Of a DNA stretch of 64,000 nt, positions 37,268 to 45,010 are shown in pieces (the first letter of the stretch is position 1; the number at the start of each line of letters is the position of its first letter). The stretch is from Paenibacillus polysaccharolyticus. GTDB lineage: Bacteria > Bacillota > Bacilli > Paenibacillales > Paenibacillaceae. The position numbers were made by a program, and so were the translations under genes. The notes beneath the pieces were generated by a model. That model saw only the letters and a list, made by a program, of their open reading frames with translations. It was not told the DNA's origin and did no database searches. Location of the stretch: NCBI RefSeq assembly GCF_900102085.1, contig NZ_FMVM01000011.1, positions 184,250 to 248,249 on the forward strand. The letters are read 5' to 3'.

Positions 37268-38224
37268 ATGAAGACAAATCATAGTAAAATTGTAGATTGT
37301 ACCATTCGTGATGGTGGATTGGTGAATAATTGGGACTTTAGCGTCGACTTTGTTCAAAAGCTGTATGCAGGGCTGAATGAAGCTGGCGTTGATTATATGG
37401 AAATTGGCTACAAAAATTCGCCGAAGTTGCTTAAAGGCTCCGAAGATGCCGGACCTTGGCGCTTCCTGAATGATGATTTTCTTCGTAAAGTCATTCCGCA
37501 AAAAGGCAACACCAAACTGTCTGCACTTGTGGATGTAGGACGTGTAGATGAGAACGATATTTTGCCGCGCAGTGAGAGTATGCTGGATCTGATTCGTGTC
37601 GCTTGTTACAGTAAAGATGTGGACAAGGCGCTTGAACTGGTGCAAACGTTCCATGATCGCGGTTATGAAACAACACTGAATATTATGGCACTTTCGAATG
37701 TGATGGAGAATGAATTGCTGGAAGCTTTCGAAATGATCAAGGAGAGCTCCGTTGATGTTGTCTATATCGTAGACTCATACGGTAGTCTGGATCATAACGA
37801 TGTGAAATATCTGGTGGAGAAGTTCAAAACGCATCTTCCGAACAAACGTCTTGGCGTTCACACGCATAACAACATGCAACTTGCGTTCTCTAACACGCTC
37901 GTAGCCGCTGAACTTGGAGTTGAATTGTTGGATGCTTCTGTATACGGTATGGGACGCGCGGCAGGAAACTGCCCAACAGAACTGCTGGTAGCACATTTGA
38001 AAGGAACCAAGTATAATTTACGCCCAGTGCTTGAAGTATTGGAACAGCTTATGGTTCCACTGAGAGAAAAAGAAGAATGGGGTTATATCCTGCCTTACAT
38101 GATTACAGGGACGCTGGATGAGCATCCACGGTCGGCTATGGCACTTCGTTCATCGGAGAACAAAGACAAAGTCGTTGACTTCTATGACAAGTTGACAACG
38201 CCTGAAGTAAACTTCGATAAATAA
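37268..38224 (+). CDS. DRE-TIM metallolyase / aldolase-like enzyme
   Basis: A 318-residue TIM-barrel enzyme of the HMG-CoA lyase-like superfamily. Metal-site motifs are DCTIRDGG at residues 10-17 and GVHTHNNMQLAFSNTLVAAE near residue 197, plus GMGRAAGNCPTELLVAH. It lacks the CoA-synthase features and C-terminal regulatory domain of LeuA. It resembles 4-hydroxy-2-oxovalerate aldolases, but no partner acyl-aldehyde dehydrogenase is near, so the substrate is open. ATG with AAAGGAG upstream; monocistronic with its own terminator. Confidence 0.82.
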   Translation: MKTNHSKIVDCTIRDGGLVNNWDFSVDFVQKLYAGLNEAGVDYMEIGYKNSPKLLKGSEDAGPWRFLNDDFLRKVIPQKGNTKLSALVDVGRVDENDILPRSESMLDLIRVACYSKDVDKALELVQTFHDRGYETTLNIMALSNVMENELLEAFEMIKESSVDVVYIVDSYGSLDHNDVKYLVEKFKTHLPNKRLGVHTHNNMQLAFSNTLVAAELGVELLDASVYGMGRAAGNCPTELLVAHLKGTKYNLRPVLEVLEQLMVPLREKEEWGYILPYMITGTLDEHPRSAMALRSSENKDKVVDFYDKLTTPEVNFDK

Positions 38225-38251
38225 AAATAGTCTTAAATACAGTTGTAAATT

Positions 38252-38292
38252 TAAAAAAACATGGCCTCTTACTCGAGGTCCATGTTTTTTTA
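38252..38292 (+). terminator. intrinsic terminator
   Basis: AAAAAACATGG / CCATGTTTTTT with inner CTC/GAG pairing and a T-run. The following 38293-38533 stretch is AT-rich with no ORF. Confidence 0.9.
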
Positions 38293-38533
38293 GTTCTTTG
38301 TGCCTTGTTTTTACTCATTTCCATGAATAGATATTCCTACTTATAACTATTTTTTAGTTCACGAATAGGGATTTAAATGTTATTATGTACCAGATAGAAT
38401 ATATGGATAATTAAATTAAACAGTGGTCAATATATGTTTTTGTCGAAATGTGTAATATACTTGGTGAATCAGATCAATAGAATTCAGTTGTACACGTATT
38501 ACAGGATAGTGATCCCGGGAAGGAAAACATGGC

Positions 38534-40660
38534 ATGAAGTTTAAAACGCAAGGTCAGAGTCAAATAGGTTGGGTCGCCATCGGCGGCTTATTGTTTTTCC
38601 TCGTAAGTCAATGGTTTCGTTCTTCTTCAGGCTATGATCTGAATTATTCGGGTTACCCGGTGATAACACTTTTAGGTGGATTTGCTGCAACGGCCGCCTG
38701 TATCGGTATTTATAATCAAAGTTGGCTATTTCAAACTCAAAAATTGACGCTACGCAGAGTGTTAATGACAACACTCTTTTTAATGTTAGGTCTATTTGAA
38801 CTGGTGCACATCGTTTCGTTTGCAGAAGAAGTTCCTAACAGAGCGATGATGGAATCCGATTTTTCATTAATGATGTCAACAATGGGATCACTCGTTTGTT
38901 CTGCGGGACTGTTATTTATATATAGCGTACACGAGAAGCAAGTTGCATTACCGCGCAAATTTCTTCTGTTCAGCGCTACCCTTGGTACCTTTCTGATTTT
39001 GTACATCTGTTCTATCCAAGAGTGGAGTTTTCTACCTGAGATGCTTGATGGTCATCTGCTTGGTAAAGTATTCACTCGCCTGCATTGGGTTGCAGGTCTG
39101 CTGTATGTTACTGGGGCTGTCGTTCTGTATGTGCAGTGGAAAAAGACAAAAAACGCCGATCTACCACCTATCCTGAGCGGTATACTCTGTTTTCTGCTAG
39201 GTCAGGGGTATTTCGTGACTGCAAGTGTAGTGGACGATCTCAATCTGCTGCTTGGTATGCTAAGCAATTGTTTGGGCTACTTTTTCATTCAAAAAGGACT
39301 CTATGCATCTGTAGTTGATACCCCCTTCCTGCAACAACAGGCCGCTGAGGCCAAAATGAATTATATCGCACACCATGATGACGTCACCGGCCTTCCAAAT
39401 CGCCGTCGCCTAAGTCAACGCCTGCAACTCATGCTGGATGATGCTGTTGTGGAGGAAAAGCTCGTCGGTGTACTTGTACTCAACATTAATCGTTTCAAAA
39501 CCATAAATGACTCCCTGGGACAACAAGCGGCTAATCGGGTTCTGCGTCAGGTTGGACAGCGATTGAATCATTCATCTCTTCCGGGAGAAGAGGTGTTTGG
39601 TCTAGGTAGAGATGAATTTGCGCTGACCATGACGGACTTTTATAGTACAGATACGGCATTACGCCGGACACGGTCCATTCTGCAACTTTTTGAGAAACCC
39701 GTTATGGTGGATGGGAGCGAATATCATCTTACGCTGGGCATAGGCATGGCGATCTTTCCTTATGATGGAGAATCTCCCCAAGAGATTATTCAGAATGCCG
39801 ATACGGCTCTGCATAGTGCGAAGGAGCAGGGAATTGAACTCAACCGCTACGCACATGCCATGCAGATGAAAGCTCAGGAACGATTGCAACTTGAAAATGA
39901 TCTGCGCAAAGCACTGGCTCGGGGGCAGTTTTATCTGGTATACCAGCCTCAGGTGAATCTGCAAAGCGGACTGATCGTAGGCATGGAAGCACTTGTGCGA
40001 TGGCATCATCCGCAACGCGGTTCAGTGTCACCGGCAGAGTTTATTCCGCTGGCTGAGGAGAGTGGACTGATTGTTCCGCTCGGAGAATGGGTGCTGCGAG
40101 AGGCATGTGCACAGAACAAGCTATGGCAGGAAGCGGGATATCGCAAGTTATGTGTGTCCGTTAACCTGTCGATGAGACAGTTCAGACATTCCCACCTGCT
40201 CGACAGCATCAACAGTATTCTCAGAGAAACGGGACTTGAACCGGCATGGCTTGAACTGGAGATCACGGAGAGCATGACGTTTGACAAAGACCGGGCCTTT
40301 GAACAGCTTCATAAAATTAAAGAGATAGGTGTACATATCAGTATTGATGACTTTGGCACGGGATACAGCTCACTACATTATCTCAAGGATCTGCCGATTG
40401 ACCGGCTCAAGATTGACCGATCATTTGTGAATGAAATAATGGAAGACAGCAATAACGCTGCTATTGTATCCACGATTACTTCGATGGCACACCATTTACA
40501 ACTCAAGGTTACAGCAGAAGGTGTTGAGAACGAGGAACAGATGATGTTTCTTCGCAATCAGCATTGTCATGAGGCACAAGGTTATTTTTTCGGTAAACCG
40601 ATTGAAGCGGCGGACTTTGAGCAAAGGTTCCTTAGAGATATTGACAAGCCTGCGGGATAA
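38534..40660 (+). CDS. membrane GGDEF-EAL protein (probable c-di-GMP phosphodiesterase)
   Basis: A 708-residue signalling protein. About eight membrane helices occupy residues 10-260 (MASE3-like sensor). A GGDEF domain follows whose active motif reads GRDEF (residue about 356) instead of GGDEF/GGEEF. The EAL domain looks intact: MEALVRWHHP, NLSMRQF, ELEITES, IDDFGTGYSSLHYL and AEGVENEEQ. I infer c-di-GMP hydrolysis, with the degenerate GGDEF possibly sensing GTP or acting structurally. The ATG at 38534 is used because the ATG 5 nt earlier is followed at once by a stop. Confidence 0.9.
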   Translation: MKFKTQGQSQIGWVAIGGLLFFLVSQWFRSSSGYDLNYSGYPVITLLGGFAATAACIGIYNQSWLFQTQKLTLRRVLMTTLFLMLGLFELVHIVSFAEEVPNRAMMESDFSLMMSTMGSLVCSAGLLFIYSVHEKQVALPRKFLLFSATLGTFLILYICSIQEWSFLPEMLDGHLLGKVFTRLHWVAGLLYVTGAVVLYVQWKKTKNADLPPILSGILCFLLGQGYFVTASVVDDLNLLLGMLSNCLGYFFIQKGLYASVVDTPFLQQQAAEAKMNYIAHHDDVTGLPNRRRLSQRLQLMLDDAVVEEKLVGVLVLNINRFKTINDSLGQQAANRVLRQVGQRLNHSSLPGEEVFGLGRDEFALTMTDFYSTDTALRRTRSILQLFEKPVMVDGSEYHLTLGIGMAIFPYDGESPQEIIQNADTALHSAKEQGIELNRYAHAMQMKAQERLQLENDLRKALARGQFYLVYQPQVNLQSGLIVGMEALVRWHHPQRGSVSPAEFIPLAEESGLIVPLGEWVLREACAQNKLWQEAGYRKLCVSVNLSMRQFRHSHLLDSINSILRETGLEPAWLELEITESMTFDKDRAFEQLHKIKEIGVHISIDDFGTGYSSLHYLKDLPIDRLKIDRSFVNEIMEDSNNAAIVSTITSMAHHLQLKVTAEGVENEEQMMFLRNQHCHEAQGYFFGKPIEAADFEQRFLRDIDKPAG

Positions 40661-40731
40661 GGAGTAGCAGGGTCGCGAGAGCGTTCCTGCCTTTCTGGTA
40701 TCCAATTCTAGGAAAAAACTGTTGATATGCC

Positions 40732-40760
40732 TTGCACGTTAGTGCGGATCGTGGTATATT
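40732..40760 (+). promoter_or_regulatory. sigma-A type promoter of the tRNA pair
   Basis: TTGCAC, 17-nt spacer, TATATT; predicted start near 40767, 35 nt before tRNA-Pro. Confidence 0.65.
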
Positions 40761-40801
40761 AGGTTTTGTAAAATCACTGTTAACTTCCATTTGGAATTTA
40801 A

Positions 40802-40875
40802 CGGGACGTAGCTCAGCTTGGTAGAGCACCTGGTTTGGGACCAGGGGGTCGCATGTTCAAATCGTGTCATCCCGA
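40802..40875 (+). tRNA. tRNA-Pro (TGG anticodon)
   Basis: A 74-nt cloverleaf. The D arm is GCTC..GAGC, the anticodon stem CCTGG/CCAGG with loop TTTGGGA (anticodon TGG), and the T loop TTCAAAT. CCA is not encoded. The acceptor 5' strand CGGGACG faces CATCCCG, leaving a C-A mismatch at pair 6-67. The T stem also uses a T-G wobble. Confidence 0.95.
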
Positions 40876-40886
40876 TTGTTCATTAT

Positions 40887-40957
40887 GCGGGTGTAGTTCA
40901 ATGGTAGAACTTTAGCCTTCCAAGCTAATAGCGTGGGTTCGATTCCCATCACCCGCT
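40887..40957 (+). tRNA. tRNA-Gly (TCC anticodon)
   Basis: A 71-nt cloverleaf with fully paired acceptor GCGGGTG / CACCCGC, anticodon stem TTAGC / GCTAA around CTTCCAA (anticodon TCC), and T loop TTCGATT. It lies 11 nt after tRNA-Pro and is cotranscribed with it. Confidence 0.97.
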
Positions 40958-40973
40958 TAACAGCATTACCTGG

Positions 40974-41009
40974 AAAACCCTTGAAGTTCAAGGGTTTTTC
41001 TTTTTTTTT
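40974..41009 (+). terminator. intrinsic terminator of the tRNA pair
   Basis: AAAACCCTTGA / TCAAGGGTTTT with a 3-nt loop and a long T-run. Confidence 0.92.
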
Positions 41010-41253
41010 GAATTTAGATAAGTTTAACTATTCTTTTACACAATAACGGAGAGGACAGAAAAAACCTGAAAAAGCGGAGCGTTCGCCTTTATCACCGGAT
41101 TTTCCCCTTTGGAAAAGGGAATCCAAAAATTCTGGGGATAACAGCGATTGGAAGGTTATTCTGTCATCGGAGTGGGCCGTGTAAATTCTTTAGTTCAACT
41201 TATATAGATATAGACAATGACATCTTGACCTTTGCTTTTTTTCAATGATCTGG

Positions 41254-41259
41254 TACAAT
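41254..41259 (+). promoter_or_regulatory. extended -10 promoter of the ABC-F gene
   Basis: TGGTACAAT gives an extended -10 (TACAAT at 41254-41259). The -35 is poor, TTGACC being 23 nt upstream. The predicted start near 41266 gives a 330-nt leader. Confidence 0.5.
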
Positions 41260-41363
41260 AACGGAGAATTGATACTACACATGAATGAGAGGTAACCATA
41301 CGTCCCATGAAGTAAGACACATGAAGTGAACCCCAGTTAACTGCAGATTGTTATATGACGCAG

Positions 41364-41566
41364 TCAGCCGAGCGGCTGAGCAATGAGGGGATTCGTGTGT
41401 CCAAATTCAGCTATAGGGAATAGTATGGAAGAAGCAAGTTTTTCGGCTTGCGTAGGCCCTCGTCAGGGTTTCTTTGTTCATGCTATGGTAGCCTCATATC
41501 TGTATTTTGAACGCGTTAATCCATTCAAAATTGCTAAACCGCCGGCTGATGCCAGCGGTTTTTTTT
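41364..41566 (+). promoter_or_regulatory. candidate attenuator leader of the ABC-F gene
   Basis: An intrinsic terminator (AAACCGCCGGC / GCCAGCGGTTT, 41536-41560, plus a T-run) stands 30 nt before the ABC-F start. TCAGCCG at 41364-41370 could pair either locally with 41373-41379 or with CGGCTGA (41543-41549) inside the terminator, giving a possible antiterminated state. Ribosome-mediated attenuation of this kind controls several resistance-type ABC-F genes. Confidence 0.6.
41397..41423 (+). CDS. candidate 8-codon leader peptide
   Basis: GTG start with GAGGGG 6 nt upstream, encoding MSKFSYRE then TAG, inside the leader and between the two pairing elements. Its stalling by a ribosome-targeting drug could switch the RNA fold. 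It is short, so chance cannot be excluded. Confidence 0.35.
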   Translation: MSKFSYRE

Positions 41567-41596
41567 GGATTTTTTGTTCAGGAAGGATGAGGACTC

Positions 41597-43498
41597 ATGA
41601 CGACATTGGTGCGCTTACATGAAGTATCAAAAGAATGGAACGGTAATGAATTGTTTGCCGGATTGAACCTTGAAATTAACGAGGGCGAACGACTTGCCAT
41701 ACTAGGCCGCAATGGATGCGGTAAAACGACACTTTTACGGATTATACTCGGCGAGGAGGATGGAGGTGGACGGATTGATCGTCAACTTCCATTGTCAGAA
41801 TGGGGTTTCATGCGTCAGCGTTCAGAGGTGCCGAGTGGAATAAATGTATTGGATGCAGTAAGGCGGGAGAGTGGACGTATTGATGAAATCAAGCGGAAGC
41901 TGGAAGAACTCGAGCGCCGATTGAGCGATGCTGATGGTACCGAAGATAACGCTTTGCTGAACGAGTATGCCCGATTTTTGGAGGAATATGAGCAATTGAA
42001 CGGTTACATGTGGGAAACAGAGGTGGAGAAGGTATTAACCCGCCTCGGGCTTACTACAGAACACTGGAGCAGGCCTTATCACTCACTCAGCGGTGGTCAG
42101 AAAACGAAAGCACGACTTGCAGGACTGCTGGTCAGCAATCCCAAATTTCTGATTTTGGATGAACCAACGAACCATCTGGATGAAGAGAGTATGCGTTGGC
42201 TGGAGACTTGGTTATCCGCATACGAGGGAACGGTGCTGTTTGTATCCCATGACCGGACATTTATTGACCGGGTAGCGACCAGTGTAATTGAATTTAATGC
42301 AGAGAAACTAACCAAATATAAGGGCGGTTACACCGATTACAAAGGCCATAAAGAGCGGGAACTGAAGGAACAGGAGACGATTTATCGCAAGCAACAGCTG
42401 GAACGTAAAGCACTGGAGGAGACCATTCGTAATTATCAGCAGTGGTTCCATAAAGCTCATGACTCGGCAGGAGGCCAAGAGGTGAAGATTACCCAGAGCT
42501 TCTACAAGGCCAGAGCCAACAAAAATATTTCGCGTTATCATGCCAAACAGAAGCAACTGGAGCGGCTCGAAAATGAGCGAGTGGATAAACCACGGGAAGC
42601 TACGAAACTGAATATGGAGCTACAAATGACTTCACTCGGTGCACGTCAACTTCTTGCGCTGGAAGAAGTGAGTTTTTCATACGATCCAAAGCAGTCATTT
42701 CTTCATGAATTGCGGCTTGCGGTCGAGCGTGGGGATCGGCTTGCCGTGCGTGGGGCAAACGGATCGGGCAAGAGCACGTTGCTGAAATTAATAATTGGAG
42801 AGCTTCAGCCTTTACAGGGAAAGATCAGCCGTCATCCCCAGCTTAGCATCGGTTACTTTTCACAAGAACTGGAGGGATTGCCTGAGGATGCAACGCTGCT
42901 GGACAGTTTGCTGGTTCTTCCTTCCATGACGCAAAGTGCCGCGCGAACCATCCTGGGATGTTTTTTATTTTCACGAGAAGATGTGTTTAAACGTATTGGA
43001 GATTTAAGTATGGGGGAGAAATGCCGTGTAGCCTTTCTACGGTTGTATTTCGGCGGTGCTAATCTGCTTGTACTGGATGAGCCAACGAATTATCTCGACA
43101 TCGACACCCAGGAAGTGATGGAGAATGTGTTAAAAGAAGCCTCCGGCGCACTGGTTATCGTATCCCACGACCGGATGTTGACCCGATCTTTGGCGAATCG
43201 TCTGTGCGACTTAAAGCCGGATGGAACAGCATCGCTCTTCGAAGGCGGTGTAGCCGATTGGGAACAAACGGTGCAACTACGGGAGTCTGCACTGGACACA
43301 CGTGATTCGGATGATGAGCGTCTGCGGCTGGAGATGAGACTGTCTGAGTTGCTTTCTCCCGCAAGTCCTGCAGGAACGGAACGAGAACGCTTTTCGCTCA
43401 CGGAGTCTGCGGCAGAGATGGGGGCGGAATCAGCCGAGATTCGTGTCATTCAGCAACGATTGAAAGAGCTGAGAAATCAAGGTGCATCTGCAAATTAG
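41597..43498 (+). CDS. ABC-F family ATPase (antibiotic-resistance-type ribosome protection)
   Basis: A 633-residue soluble protein with two ABC domains and no membrane segment. The Walker A motifs are GRNGCGKTT and GANGSGKST. The signatures are LSGGQKTKARLAG and LSMGEKCRVAFLR, with Walker B ILDEPTNHLD and VLDEPTNYLD. The linker between domains (about 240-340) is long, helical and Lys/Glu/Gln rich, as in drug-protecting ABC-F factors such as VmlR or Lsa. A C-terminal extension of about 70 residues follows. Such proteins bind the ribosomal E site and remodel the drug site. The attenuator leader supports a resistance role; the drug spectrum cannot be read. Confidence 0.88.
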   Translation: MTTLVRLHEVSKEWNGNELFAGLNLEINEGERLAILGRNGCGKTTLLRIILGEEDGGGRIDRQLPLSEWGFMRQRSEVPSGINVLDAVRRESGRIDEIKRKLEELERRLSDADGTEDNALLNEYARFLEEYEQLNGYMWETEVEKVLTRLGLTTEHWSRPYHSLSGGQKTKARLAGLLVSNPKFLILDEPTNHLDEESMRWLETWLSAYEGTVLFVSHDRTFIDRVATSVIEFNAEKLTKYKGGYTDYKGHKERELKEQETIYRKQQLERKALEETIRNYQQWFHKAHDSAGGQEVKITQSFYKARANKNISRYHAKQKQLERLENERVDKPREATKLNMELQMTSLGARQLLALEEVSFSYDPKQSFLHELRLAVERGDRLAVRGANGSGKSTLLKLIIGELQPLQGKISRHPQLSIGYFSQELEGLPEDATLLDSLLVLPSMTQSAARTILGCFLFSREDVFKRIGDLSMGEKCRVAFLRLYFGGANLLVLDEPTNYLDIDTQEVMENVLKEASGALVIVSHDRMLTRSLANRLCDLKPDGTASLFEGGVADWEQTVQLRESALDTRDSDDERLRLEMRLSELLSPASPAGTERERFSLTESAAEMGAESAEIRVIQQRLKELRNQGASAN

Positions 43499-43511
43499 CA
43501 ATTGGGCATGC

Positions 43512-43540
43512 TTGCTATTTCACCGTATTTTGCATATAAT
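43512..43540 (+). promoter_or_regulatory. sigma-A type promoter of pheST
   Basis: TTGCTA, 17-nt spacer, TATAAT; start near 43547. Confidence 0.7.
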
Positions 43541-43546
43541 AATGAA

Positions 43547-43884
43547 CGATCGTCGATCATTGGTATCGATATAGGTTATGTTCATTTGAATAAACGTATT
43601 GATGGAGACAAGTAAGCAGTGCCTCTGGACAGGGAGGAAGCGCCGTAGATTGAGAGCGTTTCTGTAGAACCAGGCTGCCGAAATTCACTCCGGAGCGGTT
43701 CCCTGAACCTGATGATGTGTGCAGACACAGAGACGACAGTAGGGGCAAACGGTTAACGGTCGTTATTCCGTACAAAGTGAGACAGAACGTGTTGCAGAGC
43801 TTTTTTGCAATGTGACAACGGGAGTCTAACAAGGGTGGTACCACGGTCTTTTCGTCCCTTTTGGGGAGAAAAGGCCTTTTTTTG
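43547..43884 (+). promoter_or_regulatory. T-box leader (tRNA-Phe sensing) of pheS
   Basis: The conserved TGGTACCACGG is at 43836-43846. It is followed by a terminator GGTCTTTTCGTCCC / GGGAGAAAAGGCC with a T-run ending near 43884. The specifier TTC (Phe) is at 43684-43686, directly before ACTCCGGAGC. Uncharged tRNA-Phe should allow pheST transcription. Confidence 0.95.
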
Positions 43885-43918
43885 TTGCAATAACAGCATT
43901 TAAAGGAGGCAATTACAC

Positions 43919-44953
43919 ATGAAAGAACGTTTGGAAGCATTAAAGATCGAAGCGCTGGAACAGCTATCGGGCGTTAACGATCCGCAGACGCTGGCTGATC
44001 TGCGTGTAAAGTATTTGGGCAAAAAAGGGGCACTGACTGAGATTCTGCGCGGCATGGGTTCACTAAGTGCCGAAGAACGCCCAGTCATTGGGCAAGTGGG
44101 TAACGAAGTTCGTGGAGCGATTGAAGATGTGATCAACAGTAAGCAGGAGCAGTTCCAAAAGGAAGAGACTGCGAAGCGTCTTCAATCCGAGAAGGTTGAC
44201 GTAACCTTGCCGGGGCGTCGCGGACGTCAAGGCGGATTGCATCCATTGACCAAAGTGGTGCAGGAGATCGAAGATATTTTCATCGGTATGGGATACCGCG
44301 TAGCAGAAGGTCCTGAGGTGGAGATGGACTATTACAACTTCGAAGCTCTGAATCTGCCGAAGAACCACCCGGCGCGTGATATGCAGGATTCCTTCTATGT
44401 TACTGAGGATCTGTTGATGCGTACACACACCTCTCCAGTACAAGTTCGTACGATGCAAAGCATGAAAGGTGAGGTGCCTGTCAAAGTCATCTGCCCTGGT
44501 AAAGTATATCGCCGTGATGACGACGATGCGACACACTCCTTCCAGTTCCATCAAGTCGAAGGCCTTGTAATCAGTGAAAACATTCGAATGAGTGATTTGA
44601 AAGGAACGTTGCTGCAATTTGTGCGTGAAATGTTCGGCGCTCACACGGAAATTCGTCTGCGTCCAAGCTTCTTCCCGTTCACCGAGCCAAGTGCGGAAGT
44701 GGATGTAACTTGTGTACAATGCGGTGGTAGCGGATGTCGTGTCTGTAAGCAAACAGGCTGGCTCGAAATTTTGGGCGGCGGTATGGTTCACCCGAAAGTG
44801 CTGGAGATGGGCGGATATGACCCGGAGAAATACAGTGGTTTTGCCTTTGGTATGGGTGTAGAACGGATCGCGATGCTGAAGTACGGCATAGATGATATTC
44901 GTCATTTCTATAACAGTGATCAGACTTTCCTGAAACAATTCGGACGTCTGTAA
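43919..44953 (+). CDS. pheS: phenylalanyl-tRNA synthetase alpha subunit
   Basis: Catalytic alpha subunit of the alpha2-beta2 PheRS. The 344-residue protein has an N-terminal coiled-coil arm for tRNA binding (residues 1-85). Its class II motifs are [12 protein letters not shown], the motif 2 arm around [19 protein letters not shown], and [15 protein letters not shown] (motif 3). A CxxC..CxxC cluster ([17 protein letters not shown]) is present, as in many bacterial PheS. ATG after AAAGGAGG. It lies 57 bp before pheT. Confidence 0.97.
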   Translation: MKERLEALKIEALEQLSGVNDPQTLADLRVKYLGKKGALTEILRGMGSLSAEERPVIGQVGNEVRGAIEDVINSKQEQFQKEETAKRLQSEKVDVTLPGRRGRQGGLHPLTKVVQEIEDIFIGMGYRVAEGPEVEMDYYNFEALNLPKNHPARDMQDSFYVTEDLLMRTHTSPVQVRTMQSMKGEVPVKVICPGKVYRRDDDDATHSFQFHQVEGLVISENIRMSDLKGTLLQFVREMFGAHTEIRLRPSFFPFTEPSAEVDVTCVQCGGSGCRVCKQTGWLEILGGGMVHPKVLEMGGYDPEKYSGFAFGMGVERIAMLKYGIDDIRHFYNSDQTFLKQFGRL

Positions 44954-45010
44954 TGATATTGATTGTCAATGAACGTCAAACTAATACAAAGATTAAGGAA
45001 GTGAACGTGC

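Noticed and set aside
41383..41622. 79-codon ORF across the ABC-F leader and start
   Set aside because: It reads through the terminator hairpin and into the ABC-F gene in another frame and has no ribosome site before its ATG. The short GTG ORF inside the leader is the better candidate.
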